Shown here: piece after piece, positions 26,306 through 34,903 of the stretch
Numbering within the stretch: the stretch's first letter is position 1
Layout: each line of letters opens with the position of its first letter
Origin: JBHENC01 sp051000345
Lineage (GTDB): Bacteria; Acidobacteriota; Blastocatellia; Pyrinomonadales; Pyrinomonadaceae
Assembly (NCBI GenBank): GCA_051000345.1
Contig: JBPCOJ010000013.1
Coordinates: 1 to 40,520, forward strand
Direction of reading: 5' to 3'
Length of the DNA: 40,520 bases
The notes under the pieces: generated by a model
Told to the model about the DNA's origin: nothing
What the model saw: only the letters and a program-made list of their open reading frames with translations
The model's database searches: none
Program-made: the position numbers and the translations under genes

Positions 26306-27826
26306 TCAATCGTGCCGCAAAGCTTTCACAGGATCAATGCGTGCGGCGCGTGCTGCCGGATACAGCGCGGCGAGAATTGCGATGATGATAGCGAACAGGA
26401 TTGCGCCGAGCCACAGGTAAGCGGGCATGGCGAAGAAATCTACGAACGATGCGCCGCGTGGTTTGAGTAGATAGCGATAAGCCAGCGCATTCGACAGAGT
26501 ATCAATCGCCCACGCCGCGAGCACGCCGAGCACGCCGCCCGCCAAGCCGATCACCGCCGCTTCGACAAAAAAGATTAATTTGATTTCGCGGTCTTCTGCG
26601 CCGATGGCTTTCATAATGCCTATCTCGCGCGTGCGTTCGAGGATGGACATAATCATCGTGTTGGCGATGCCGAACGATGCGACGAGCAACGAAATGCCGC
26701 CGAGCAGACCGAGCGCAGAATTCACGATCAGAAAAAACGTGCGCAGTTGATCGAGTTGATTGAAAAGCGCGAAGCTGCCGAAGCCCATTTCCTTCAAACG
26801 ATTCGTTACATCGCGGACGGCGACGGGATTACTCACGCGCACGGTGGCGGACGTGTAACCTTCCACTTGATTTTCATTGAGCGCGCCTTTTCCGCGCGCA
26901 AGTTCCAGCGCGACTTCATCCATCTCGTTGCGATGCTCTCGCTTCCAACGGATGGCCGCAGGCAATGGAAGATAAACATTCGCGCTCTGCGTGAATCCGC
27001 GAAAGCCGCCGCCGTTGTTGTTCGATGAATCATCCTTTGTTTCTTTGCCGACCACGCCGACGATGCGAAAAGAACGTGCGACGAGATTACCGCTCGCTTT
27101 TGATTTATTCTCCGGCGCATCTTCTTCGAGCGGCAAGCCGAAAAAGCTGGCGGACGAATCCTCTTCACCTTTTTCCGCAGCGCTCTGTTTGTTATTTTTC
27201 TTTGTTGACGGCGGCGCGAGGAATTCCAATGTCTTGCCGATGGCATCCTGCGGTTTCGCGTAATTGAAATCGCGCGCCCATTGTTCATTTACAATCGCTT
27301 CATCCGCATTACCGGCATCGGGCATTGCACCGGCGACGAAATTCTTAAACCGCGCGGACGCATTCGGGATCATCGCGCCGCCGACGGTTTGCGTCAGCAC
27401 GCGATTATTCGAGCGCATGTAAACAGGAAAGAAAACGCTCGGCTCGACATACGCGACTTCCGGTATACGCGCAATCTCCGCCAACGCCGCATCGTCCAGC
27501 ACGCGCGTCGCCGCTTGTTCAGAGCGCGATTCCCTTGTGCGCCGGTTACCGGCGTTGGCGTCGCCGTCGCTGCTGCTGTTCGCAGCGTTGGCTTCCGGCG
27601 TTGATGAAGCGAGGCTCGTGAGACTGCGCCCGTAAACGCTGATCTCGTTGAATAAATCCAAATCCTTGAAACGCGAAACAGTGTTGCGCTGCAATCCCAG
27701 ACCGAATGAAACCATCGTCGCGATCACTGCGACGCCGACGAGAACGCCGATGGTCGTCAGGCTCGCGCGCAGTTTTGCTTCGCGCAAATTCCTCAAAGCC
27801 AGCCGCAGAAGATCGAAAAAGCTCAT
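26306..27826 (-). CDS. ABC transporter permease, MacB/FtsX type
   Basis: 506 residues with the MacB layout: one membrane segment at about 20-45 (LTTIGVLVGVAVIATMVSFG), a large periplasmic domain, then three membrane segments from about 365 (LGLLGGISLLVASFGIANTM, VIGLAGGVLGVLAAWAI and a final one ending in ALYPAARAARIDPVKALRHD). The periplasmic part contains two low-complexity polar insertions, at about 55-90 and 205-250. Such permeases pump lipoproteins, peptides or drugs in a mechanotransmission cycle. The likely ATPase partner is at 29480-30157; no membrane-fusion protein is nearby. Confidence 0.88.
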   Translation of the reverse strand: MSFFDLLRLALRNLREAKLRASLTTIGVLVGVAVIATMVSFGLGLQRNTVSRFKDLDLFNEISVYGRSLTSLASSTPEANAANSSSDGDANAGNRRTRESRSEQAATRVLDDAALAEIARIPEVAYVEPSVFFPVYMRSNNRVLTQTVGGAMIPNASARFKNFVAGAMPDAGNADEAIVNEQWARDFNYAKPQDAIGKTLEFLAPPSTKKNNKQSAAEKGEEDSSASFFGLPLEEDAPENKSKASGNLVARSFRIVGVVGKETKDDSSNNNGGGFRGFTQSANVYLPLPAAIRWKREHRNEMDEVALELARGKGALNENQVEGYTSATVRVSNPVAVRDVTNRLKEMGFGSFALFNQLDQLRTFFLIVNSALGLLGGISLLVASFGIANTMIMSILERTREIGIMKAIGAEDREIKLIFFVEAAVIGLAGGVLGVLAAWAIDTLSNALAYRYLLKPRGASFVDFFAMPAYLWLGAILFAIIIAILAALYPAARAARIDPVKALRHD

Positions 27827-27863
27827 GTGTAAATCACGTATGACTTATGCGTTAAAAATTCAC

Positions 27864-28733
27864 TTAGTTGAGCGATGCGGCCTGTGCGTGCAGAGCCTTT
27901 AATTGCTCGCGCACGCTTTCTTTGTCGGGCGCATCTATCGCCGCGCGCAAGTAATGCCGCAGCTCCGTGATGGCTTCCGGCGCGCGATTCGTTTGCGCGA
28001 GCAGCGCGGCGCGGTCACGACGCTCATCGACGGCATCGGGCTTCAGCAACAGTATGCGTTCGATGACGTGCAGGGCGCGCTTGAAAAGTTTTGCGGAAAC
28101 GTAAATGCCTTTTAGATTCGTTAAAAGACGCACGAGGATTTCCGTGTTCGTCGCCGCGCGCAAATGTTCTTCGGCGAGCGCAAGGTGCCCGCCGTAAACC
28201 GTGTCTAGCAAATCCTGACAGCCCGCGCGCGTGAGCGTGCGCCCGTGAAACGGATCGACGAAAATCGCTTCGTTCATATCGCTCTCCAAATCATTTGCAT
28301 CGTTGAGGCGCACGATGAAATGACCGGGCAAGCCGATGCCTTCGACATGGAATCCGGCGCGGCGGCTGACCAACATATAAACAATGGAAAGCGTCAGCGG
28401 AATACCCGTCCGGCGATTTATCACTTCGTTCAAAAAACTGTTGCGCGCGTCATAGTAATCCGTTTGATTTCCCGTGAAGTCCAATTCCTCGAACATAAAT
28501 TGATTAAAAGCTTCGACTGCCGCGCCGAATGATCGCCGGGCAATGCGCGCGCGCGCCGTCTCGCCCCATTCATCGAGAAGCGAAAGATAATGTTCGACGT
28601 TTGTTTGAGGTTCTTCTTCGGCGGCGATAAGCAGCGCGATGCGTCCCAAATCGAAAGACGAAGCGGAGCCTTCGATGGCGGCGATGAAGCGTTCGCGCGC
28701 TCTTTGTGCGAGAAGTTTTCCGGCGGGTGTCAT
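27864..28733 (-). CDS. SirB1-family protein, transglutaminase-like plus TPR
   Basis: 289 residues. The central domain has the SirB1 signature NSFLNEVINRRTGIPLTLSI, then GLPGHFIVRL and FVDPFHGR. It is followed by TPR-like helices (LFKRALHVIERILLLKPDAV). The domain belongs to the Transglut_core2 family; the role is not established for most members. Its ATG at 28733 overlaps the HAD stop as ATGA, so it is probably coupled to that gene. 37 nt separate it from the permease gene. Confidence 0.85.
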   Translation of the reverse strand: MTPAGKLLAQRARERFIAAIEGSASSFDLGRIALLIAAEEEPQTNVEHYLSLLDEWGETARARIARRSFGAAVEAFNQFMFEELDFTGNQTDYYDARNSFLNEVINRRTGIPLTLSIVYMLVSRRAGFHVEGIGLPGHFIVRLNDANDLESDMNEAIFVDPFHGRTLTRAGCQDLLDTVYGGHLALAEEHLRAATNTEILVRLLTNLKGIYVSAKLFKRALHVIERILLLKPDAVDERRDRAALLAQTNRAPEAITELRHYLRAAIDAPDKESVREQLKALHAQAASLN

Positions 28734-29440
28734 TCAGATTGCTTGGCGAATTCAAAAACGTGATGAACTGCGTCCACCGTCCAATCGGCGAGGCTTGCGG
28801 TGACAACGTCCGCGCTTGCCGCGCGCAATTCATTCGCCGAAACGGTGCTCGCCACGCCGAGCGTGTGGAGTCCTGCTGCCTGTGCCGCTTTAATGCCCGG
28901 CGGCGCGTCTTCAATCGCAAGGCATTCGTCTTGAACCAGCGGATAAAAATTTCGTCGCCTGCCCGCTTCGTCCGCAAGTTGAAACGCGCGCTTGTAGCAC
29001 TCTGGATCGGGTTTGCATCTCGTGACGTTTTCGGCGCTGACGATAACATCGAACGTGTTGGATAATCCGATGCGTTCGAGCACGTAATCAATCTGCGCGC
29101 GGCGCGACATGCTGACGAGTCCGACAATGAAATGGCGCGCCGCAGATTTAACGAATGTGACGGCTCCCGGAAAAAGCGGCAATTCCTTTTCAATCATGCC
29201 GCGATGCAACTCTGATTCGCGTTCGATGATCGCGCGCATTTTTTCGTTCGACAAATGATGCTGCGTTCGCTCGTAAGCAGCGCGCACGAAAGTTTCATCG
29301 TCCATGCCGAGCGAAGCGTAATAATCTGCGTCCGAGAGCGTGACGCCTTCGGCTTGCAGCACTTCCTGATAGGCTTTCTTATGCACGGCTTCATCGTCGA
29401 TAATGACGCCGTTGAAATCAAATAGTATGGCTTTAATCAT
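28730..29440 (-). CDS. HAD-superfamily hydrolase, beta-phosphoglucomutase-like, altered motif I
   Basis: 236 residues of the HAD-IA/PGMB-like fold with a helical cap. Motif I reads FDFNGV, with nucleophile Asp8 but Asn10 where phosphatases and phosphoglucomutases have the acid/base Asp. Motif II Ser lies in VGLVSMS, motif III Lys in CKPDPECYKRA, motif IV in CLAIEDAPPGIKAAQAAGL. Family knowledge links the missing Asp to altered or lost phosphatase chemistry. It lies upstream of SirB1 with an ATGA overlap and downstream of the ABC ATPase. Confidence 0.85.
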   Translation of the reverse strand: MIKAILFDFNGVIIDDEAVHKKAYQEVLQAEGVTLSDADYYASLGMDDETFVRAAYERTQHHLSNEKMRAIIERESELHRGMIEKELPLFPGAVTFVKSAARHFIVGLVSMSRRAQIDYVLERIGLSNTFDVIVSAENVTRCKPDPECYKRAFQLADEAGRRRNFYPLVQDECLAIEDAPPGIKAAQAAGLHTLGVASTVSANELRAASADVVTASLADWTVDAVHHVFEFAKQSE

Positions 29441-29479
29441 CTGTAAATTCCCGGCTAATTATTGTGTTGCTCTTAATGT

Positions 29480-30157
29480 TTAATTGACGATACGCCCGTC
29501 CTTCATGTGGATCGTGCGGTCTGCAAAGTTAGCCGCTAACTCGCTGTCGTGCGTGACCATGATAATCGTCAAATCTTCGCGCGTGACCATTTCGCGCAAA
29601 AGTTCGAGTAGTTCGGCGGCGCGCGTCGAATCGAGGTTTCCAGTCGGCTCGTCTGCGAGCAGCACGCGCGGGCGATTGCTGATTGCGCGTGCAATGGCGA
29701 CGCGTTGTTGCTCGCCGCCGGATAATTCCGTCGGCCTGTGATCGAGCCGCGCGCCGAGTCCGACACGATCAAGCAGATTGGCGGCGGTTTCCTCGCGTGC
29801 TTTGCCACGCGCTCCGTTGAAGGCAAGGGCGAGCGAAACATTTTCGGCGGCGGTCATCGTCGGAATCAAATTGAAGTTTTGAAAGATCATGCCGACGGAC
29901 GCGCGTCGGTAACGCGCCATCTCTTTTTTGCTGAACGGCGCAATGGCTTGCCCCGCGTAAACGATTTCGCCGCTCGTCGGATGATCTAGGCCGCCGAGCA
30001 TGTTGAGCAAAGTGGATTTGCCGGAACCCGATGTGCCTTGCAGCGCGACGAACTCGCCTGCGTCTATACCCATCGAAACTGCATCGAGCGCGACGACTTC
30101 CGCGCTGCCCATCCGGTAGATTTTCGAGACTTCGCGCGCTTCTATTAATGAAGGCAT
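29480..30157 (-). CDS. ABC transporter ATP-binding protein, LolD/MacB type
   Basis: About 225 residues. Walker A GTSGSGKSTLL, Q-loop FQNFNLIP, signature LSGGEQQRVAIARA, Walker B VLLADEPTGNLD and the H-loop TH are all present. The MacB/LolD type is shown by the MGSAEVVALDAV start and the NLD end of Walker B. ATG 30157 is preferred to an in-frame TTG at 30175; neither has a clear Shine-Dalgarno. It probably powers the permease at 26306-27826, which is on the same strand two genes downstream. Confidence 0.9.
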   Translation of the reverse strand: MPSLIEAREVSKIYRMGSAEVVALDAVSMGIDAGEFVALQGTSGSGKSTLLNMLGGLDHPTSGEIVYAGQAIAPFSKKEMARYRRASVGMIFQNFNLIPTMTAAENVSLALAFNGARGKAREETAANLLDRVGLGARLDHRPTELSGGEQQRVAIARAISNRPRVLLADEPTGNLDSTRAAELLELLREMVTREDLTIIMVTHDSELAANFADRTIHMKDGRIVN

Positions 30158-30236
30158 AGCACAGCGAGCAGGCAAGCGGAAAGTCTAACAGTAGATTTCG
30201 CTTTTTGATCGATCAGGAAAGTAATCATTAAGGGTT

Positions 30237-30614
30237 TTAAGATCGTTCACCGTTCGCGCCATTATTGCCGCGCGCCGAAATATAGCGGTCAACAGTCGCA
30301 GAAAGGGCAGCGACTACATCCGTCAACTTATTGACATTATCGGTAACGGCTATGAGTTGGTCATCGTGATTTACCAGCAAGTCGCTGATCGTGGTGTACG
30401 AACGCTCGAAGCGCGCGATGCGCTGCTCTTTGTCACTGTCCCGGCGCGCGAGTTCTTCATCACGGCGCATGAGTTCTTCATCACGGCGCGCGAGTTCTTC
30501 ATCACGGCGCGCGAGTTGGGTGAGGATGGTTTGCGTTAGTTCCTGCTGCTCGGTAATGCGCTCTTGGCGTTCGATGATGAAGTTCATTATTCGTTCGCGT
30601 TCGTCGTTGGTCAT
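30237..30614 (-). CDS. Coiled-coil protein with RRDEELA repeats
   Basis: 125 residues, nearly all helical. Residues of about 25-60 are tandem RRDEELA-type heptads encoded by a 21-nt repeat. The second half (TTISDLLVNHDDQLIAVTDN, then LTDVVAALSATVDRY) is another coiled coil. No signal or membrane segment. Its ATG overlaps the stop of a small upstream ORF as ATGA. Function unknown; a structural or scaffolding role is only a guess. It resembles in style, but not clearly in sequence, the coiled-coil protein at 31858-32265. Confidence 0.7.
   Translation of the reverse strand: MTNDERERIMNFIIERQERITEQQELTQTILTQLARRDEELARRDEELMRRDEELARRDSDKEQRIARFERSYTTISDLLVNHDDQLIAVTDNVNKLTDVVAALSATVDRYISARGNNGANGERS
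30440..30520 (-). repeat. 21-nt in-frame tandem repeat
   Basis: Three near-identical copies and a partial one of a 21-nt unit (CGCGAGTTCTTCATCACGG on the plus strand) encode the RRDEELA heptads. The period is a multiple of three, so copy number can change without a frameshift. Confidence 0.8.
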
Positions 30615-30772
30615 TCGGCACGGCCTTTCTCAACTTCAGATTTGTGGAGCCGTACCATCTCTCGAATGAGCGGGCGGCTCCGATTGAAGTCGCGCGTAAG
30701 CGAGGCGATTTCAGGAAGCGTTAAAACTTCTTCGCTGCGCGGGATGCTGTTTGATTGGAGTCGTTCGTCCAC
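30611..30772 (-). CDS. Small charged protein, 53 residues
   Basis: An open frame from GTG 30772 to TGA 30611 overlaps the coiled-coil start as ATGA. It encodes DERLQSNSIPRSEEVLTLPE, then ASLTRDFNRSRPLIREMVRL, a balanced, helix-prone composition. The frame is open further upstream to about codon 71 without a standard start. The ATGA coupling is the main support. No family is recognised. Confidence 0.45.
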   Translation of the reverse strand: MDERLQSNSIPRSEEVLTLPEIASLTRDFNRSRPLIREMVRLHKSEVEKGRAE

Positions 30773-30840
30773 TTCTCTTTTCGCGTTGCTTACCTGTGGT
30801 CTTTCTCCATCGGCATCAATAGCCGACCTCTGCTTTTATT

Positions 30841-31362
30841 TTACACTTCTTTGTACTCGGAATTTACGTCCTCATCCGAAGAAGCGACGCGGTAGTTTTT
30901 CGATTGCAGTTGCTTGGTGATTAAAAGGTCGTCTTTGGTTTTCAGCAAATCGGCGCGGTTGTAAACCGAAAGCTCGAAATTATAGCCGTGCGTAATCGCA
31001 TCCTTCGGGCAGGCTTCGACGCAGTAGCCGCAAAAAATACAGCGCCCGTAATCTATATTGTAGACTTCTGCGAAACGCTCTTCGACGCCTGTGCGGTCAT
31101 TCTTCGAGCGCGGGTCGTCCTTTGCCACGATGTAAATGCAATCGGACGGGCACGCCGCCGAGCACAAAAAACAGGCAACGCATTTTTCCTTGCCGCGCTC
31201 GTCAACATGAAGCAAGTGTTGCCCGCGATAACGCGGCTGCATTGTCACGGGTTCATCCGGGTACTGCACAGTCCACTTCTCTTTCGGAATGTAAGAGAAG
31301 GTCACGCCCATGCCTTTGATGATCGCTTTTGTGTTTTCGATAACGTCGGTAATGATTGACAT
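30841..31362 (-). CDS. nuoI: NADH-quinone oxidoreductase subunit I (two 4Fe-4S clusters)
   Basis: 173-residue ferredoxin-like subunit that passes electrons within the peripheral arm of complex I. Cluster ligands are Cys 61, 64, 67 and 71 (CVACFLCSAACP) and Cys 108, 111, 114 and 118 (CIFCGYCVEACP). The post-cluster segment AITHGYNFELSVYNR is typical of NuoI. No other nuo genes lie in the window, so it is split from the rest of the complex genes. Its start follows the ndk stop by 9 nt, which suggests cotranscription. Confidence 0.92.
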   Translation of the reverse strand: MSIITDVIENTKAIIKGMGVTFSYIPKEKWTVQYPDEPVTMQPRYRGQHLLHVDERGKEKCVACFLCSAACPSDCIYIVAKDDPRSKNDRTGVEERFAEVYNIDYGRCIFCGYCVEACPKDAITHGYNFELSVYNRADLLKTKDDLLITKQLQSKNYRVASSDEDVNSEYKEV

Positions 31363-31371
31363 AAAAGCCTC

Positions 31372-31803
31372 TTAAACGAGTTCGAGTCGGCTAAAGAAAT
31401 ATGCGATTTCAATTGCCGCGTTTTCTTCCGAATCCGAGCCATGAACGGCATTTTCGCCCAAGCTTCCGCCGAAATCCTTGCGCAAAGTATTCGCATCGGC
31501 TTTGGCCGGATCAGTTGCGCCCATCAAATCGCGCCACGCCTTGACCGCGCCATTCTTTTCGAGCGCCATCACAACGCACGGCTCACTCGACATAAACGCC
31601 GTCAACTCGCCGAAGAAAGGCCGCTCACGATGCACCGCGTAAAACCCTTCTGCTTCCTTAAGCGTCATGTGCATCAACTTCATCGCGCGAAGTTTGAAAC
31701 CCGCATCCGTGATACGCTGAATGATCGCGCCCGCTTTCCCGCCGCGCACCGCGTCTGGCTTAATAATTCCGAATGTAAGATTGCCTGTTTGTTCCGTTGC
31801 CAT
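31372..31803 (-). CDS. ndk: Nucleoside diphosphate kinase
   Basis: 143 residues. Ndk transfers the gamma phosphate between nucleotides through a phosphohistidine. The N-terminal TFGIIKPDAV and the active-site His121 in NAVHGSDS are intact. The length is the family norm. It sits between nuoI (9 nt downstream) and a coiled-coil gene, in the sucC-sucD-ndk order. Coupling with succinyl-CoA synthetase is sensible because Ndk can equilibrate its GTP and ATP product. Confidence 0.97.
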   Translation of the reverse strand: MATEQTGNLTFGIIKPDAVRGGKAGAIIQRITDAGFKLRAMKLMHMTLKEAEGFYAVHRERPFFGELTAFMSSEPCVVMALEKNGAVKAWRDLMGATDPAKADANTLRKDFGGSLGENAVHGSDSEENAAIEIAYFFSRLELV

Positions 31804-31857
31804 TTCGTTTCCTATGATTAAATTTTTATTGCAGAATCCGGTTGATGGTGAAGCATC

Positions 31858-32265
31858 TTACGACTGTGGCTGTAATTTCTCTAACCTGACCATGCGCTTT
31901 TGCATTCCGCGATTATCGCCGCGCATTGAAAGTAGCTCAACAGCAAGCTCACCCATTTGAACGTCAATCGATCCAACCTTTGAATCGATATGAAGAAGTT
32001 GCTCCTGCATGTCATCCACTTTCGACTCAACGCTAGTCAGTTGCGCTTGTATACCATCCGTTTTCGCTTCAAGACCATTGAGTTGCGCTTGCATCGCTTC
32101 CCAAATCGGGCGCGTTTCCATCAATCGCCGATCAACCTTGTCTTCCAAAGCGGTCAGGCGATTCTCAACGCCAGAGAGCCGATTGTTGATTTGACTAAGT
32201 TGCTCAAGGACACGTTCTTCAAACGAACGCGCGTCCGGCAAATCTCTTGTTCGATCTTCGCTCAT
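31858..32265 (-). CDS. Coiled-coil protein of unknown function
   Basis: 135 residues, a near-continuous coiled coil (VLEQLSQINNRLSGVENRLT, then LEAKTDGIQAQLTSVESKVD and VGSIDVQMGELAVELLSM). An acidic, polar N-terminus (MSEDRTRDLPDARSFEERV) precedes it. No signal or membrane segment is present. It lies between sucD and ndk on the same strand. Function cannot be assigned. Confidence 0.7.
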   Translation of the reverse strand: MSEDRTRDLPDARSFEERVLEQLSQINNRLSGVENRLTALEDKVDRRLMETRPIWEAMQAQLNGLEAKTDGIQAQLTSVESKVDDMQEQLLHIDSKVGSIDVQMGELAVELLSMRGDNRGMQKRMVRLEKLQPQS

Positions 32266-32285
32266 CGCAAAACTCCTTAAAACTT

Positions 32286-33170
32286 CTAAGCCGTTGCGCG
32301 TGCGCCGAGTGCGTCCTTCATTGAAGTGCCGATGTCGGCTGGCGAGTGTACGACGCGTATGCCCGCCGCTTCGAGGGCTTTCATTTTTTCGGCTGCCGTG
32401 CCGTGACCGCCGGAAATAATCGCGCCCGCGTGTCCCATGCGGCGTCCGGGCGGCGCGGTCTGGCCTGCGATAAAAGCGACGATGGGTTTCTTAACATTGT
32501 CTTTGGCAAACGCGGCGGCTTCTTCTTCAGCGCTGCCGCCGATCTCGCCGATCATCACGATGCCGTCTGTTTCGTCATCGTCCTGAAACATGGCGAGCGC
32601 GTGCAAGTGCGTCGTGCCGATAATCGGATCGCCGCCGATGCCGATGGCGGTTGATTGCCCTAGGCCGAGCGCGGTCAATTGCCCGACGGCTTCATACGTC
32701 AACGTGCCGGAGCGCGAGACGACGCCGATGCGCCCTTCCTTGTGAATGTGTCCGGGCATAATGCCGATCTTGCATTTACCGGGCGAGATAATGCCGGGAC
32801 AGTTCGGGCCGATAAGCCGCGTCGCTTTATCCGCGAGATACTCTTTGACCTTCACCATATCGAGTATGGGAATGCCTTCCGTGATGCAGACGACAAGAGG
32901 AAGCCCTGCGTCAGCGGCTTCCATAATGGCATCAGCGGCGAACGGCGGCGGCACGTAAATAACGGAAGCATTCGCGCCCGTCTCGCGCACGGCGTCGGCA
33001 ACGGTATTGAAGACCGGCACATTTTCGTGCGTCGTGCCGCCTTTGCCGGGCGTCACGCCGCCGACAAGATTCGTGCCATACTCGATCATCTGCTGCGTGT
33101 GGAAAGTGCCTTCTTTGCCTGTGATTCCCTGCACAATCAGGCGCGTGTTTTTGTCAACAAGTACGCTCAA
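32286..33170 (-). CDS. sucD: Succinyl-CoA synthetase alpha subunit
   Basis: 294 residues. The alpha subunit binds CoA and carries the phosphohistidine of the TCA-cycle enzyme. The CoA-binding start QGITGKEGTFHTQQM and the active His247 in RRMGHAGAI are present. The start is TTG 33170, with GAGGG 6 nt upstream; there is no nearby ATG. sucC lies upstream on the same strand but is separated by a broken TonB-C gene, unusual for a pair that is normally adjacent. Confidence 0.96.
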   Translation of the reverse strand: MSVLVDKNTRLIVQGITGKEGTFHTQQMIEYGTNLVGGVTPGKGGTTHENVPVFNTVADAVRETGANASVIYVPPPFAADAIMEAADAGLPLVVCITEGIPILDMVKVKEYLADKATRLIGPNCPGIISPGKCKIGIMPGHIHKEGRIGVVSRSGTLTYEAVGQLTALGLGQSTAIGIGGDPIIGTTHLHALAMFQDDDETDGIVMIGEIGGSAEEEAAAFAKDNVKKPIVAFIAGQTAPPGRRMGHAGAIISGGHGTAAEKMKALEAAGIRVVHSPADIGTSMKDALGARATA

Positions 33171-33352
33171 GGTGTTCCCTCAAATTTAATGGTTAATGGA
33201 AAGACGCGGCGATTATAGCATGTGCATGGACGCTGGACGAACGCGCGCCGATTCATGCAAGCCGTTATCCTTAAAATGTTTTTCGCAAATCATATTCTTC
33301 AAATTCACGAAGCAACTTTCGTTTCTTCCAACTCGATGTGCTTGATGAATTT

Positions 33353-33639
33353 CTATGGAGGCGGAAACGGCCCAAGACCAAAATAAAAACCGTATTCGAC
33401 CATGACGGATTGCGAGACAGGCCGATCATCCTTCAGTGCGGGAGTAAACTGAATACCACAGGCCGCGCGAATCGAATTTTCCGCCAAACCGTCTGCCAAT
33501 TCTTTGATAATTCTTACATCTGCAACCCTTCCCGTCCGTGCGGTAGATTTTGCCGCTGAACTGTTTGAGCATAAAGCGGCGCATACAGCACGCCAAGCAT
33601 TAACAAACATCCGACAATCGAACAGGCAAAGCGTTTCAT
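33353..33639 (-). pseudogene. Exported TonB C-terminal-like protein, frameshifted
   Basis: ATG 33639 follows GGGAG by 7 nt and opens a clear signal peptide (MKRFACSIVGCLLMLGVLYA, then PLYAQ). That frame stops soon after (GLQM). A second frame, entered within about 33530-33570, continues to 33353 and matches a TonB C-terminal domain (GRVADVRIIKELADGLAENS, then AACGIQFTPALKDDRPVSQS and VEYGF). The two parts together span 287 nt, not a multiple of three, so a one-base loss or two-base gain is implied. It lies between sucC and sucD. Confidence 0.6.
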
Positions 33640-33678
33640 TGCCAACTCCCTTCTTTGATTACAAAATTGTTCGCATCC

Positions 33679-34842
33679 TTACTGTCCGGCAAGCGCGACG
33701 ACTTTTTGCGCGGCGTCCTGCATTCCCTTTGCTACCGTAAAGTTCATGCCGGATTCTTTAATGACGCGCTGGCCTTCTTCGACATTCGTGCCTTCGAGAC
33801 GCACGACGACGGGAACTTTGATACCCAAATTCTGCGCCGCGCCGACGACGCCGCGCGCGACCATATCGCAGCGCACGATGCCACCGAAAATGTTAATGAG
33901 CACGGCGCGCACGTTTTCGTCCGCGAGCAGAATCTTGAAGGCCGCTTCGACGCGCGCTTGCGATGCGCCGCCGCCGACGTCGAGAAAGTTTGCGGGTTCG
34001 CCGCCCGCGAGTTTGATGATGTCCATCGTCGCCATCGCCAATCCTGCGCCGTTGACCATGCACGCGATGTTGCCGTCGAGCTTGATGTAATTCAAATCGA
34101 ACTTCGACGCTTCGATCTCCAGCGGTTCTTCTTCGCTCAAGTCGCGCAAGTCTGCGAAATCCGCGTGGCGAAACATCGCGTTATCGTCGAAATTCACTTT
34201 CGCGTCGAGCGCGAAGAGGCGTTTGTCCTTCGTCAACAGAAACGGATTAATCTCCATTAGTGACGCGTCCATCTGCGTGTAGGCAGTGTAGAGCGCTTGC
34301 ATAAACTTCGCCGCTTGATTGATGAGTTCGGCTGGAAGGCCGAGCGCAAAGGCGAGCTTGCGGGCTTGAAACGGGCGAAAGCCGACTGCCGGATCAATCG
34401 TCTCGCGCACGATTTTTTCGGGCGTCTTGTCGGCGACTTCTTCGATGTCCATGCCGCCCTCCGTGGACACCATAAACGTGTCGCGCCCCGTCACGCGGTC
34501 GAGCACGATGCTCAAATAAAATTCTCTATCAATCGGCAAGCCTTCTTCGATGAGGAGCGTGCGTACTTCCCTGCCTTCCGGCCCCGTCTGATGCGTGACG
34601 AGATTCATGCCGAGTATTTCGCCCGCAATTCTTTGCGCTTCCTCTGCGCTCTTCGCTAATTTTACGCCGCCGCCCTTGCCGCGCCCGCCCGCGTGAATCT
34701 GCGCTTTAACGACGACGACATCCGTGCCTAATTCCTTCGCTGCTTCGTAGGCTTCTTCGGGCGTGCGCGCAACGATCCCGCGCGGCACCGCGACGCCGTA
34801 TTTTTTTAGTAACTCTTTTGCTTGATACTCGTGGATTTTCAT
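33679..34842 (-). CDS. sucC: Succinyl-CoA synthetase beta subunit
   Basis: 387 residues. The beta subunit provides the ATP-grasp domain and nucleotide specificity. The family start MKIHEYQAKELLKKYGVAVP fixes ATG 34842; a longer frame to 34944 is not used because a promoter lies within it. The ATP-grasp signatures KAQIHAGGRGKGGGVKLAKS, EINPFLLTKD and the C-terminal NIFGGIVRCD are present. Probable promoter at 34904-34933. The first gene of the sucC-sucD-ndk-nuoI run. Confidence 0.96.
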   Translation of the reverse strand: MKIHEYQAKELLKKYGVAVPRGIVARTPEEAYEAAKELGTDVVVVKAQIHAGGRGKGGGVKLAKSAEEAQRIAGEILGMNLVTHQTGPEGREVRTLLIEEGLPIDREFYLSIVLDRVTGRDTFMVSTEGGMDIEEVADKTPEKIVRETIDPAVGFRPFQARKLAFALGLPAELINQAAKFMQALYTAYTQMDASLMEINPFLLTKDKRLFALDAKVNFDDNAMFRHADFADLRDLSEEEPLEIEASKFDLNYIKLDGNIACMVNGAGLAMATMDIIKLAGGEPANFLDVGGGASQARVEAAFKILLADENVRAVLINIFGGIVRCDMVARGVVGAAQNLGIKVPVVVRLEGTNVEEGQRVIKESGMNFTVAKGMQDAAQKVVALAGQ

Positions 34843-34903
34843 AACACTTTCTCTGCCTTTGCTGCTTTCGATTTGAATAATTTGAGAGACGAAAAACGCT
34901 TGG

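Noticed and set aside
30440..30520. Regular repeats, possible CRISPR array
   Set aside because: The 21-nt units are directly joined with no spacers and encode in-frame coiled-coil heptads.
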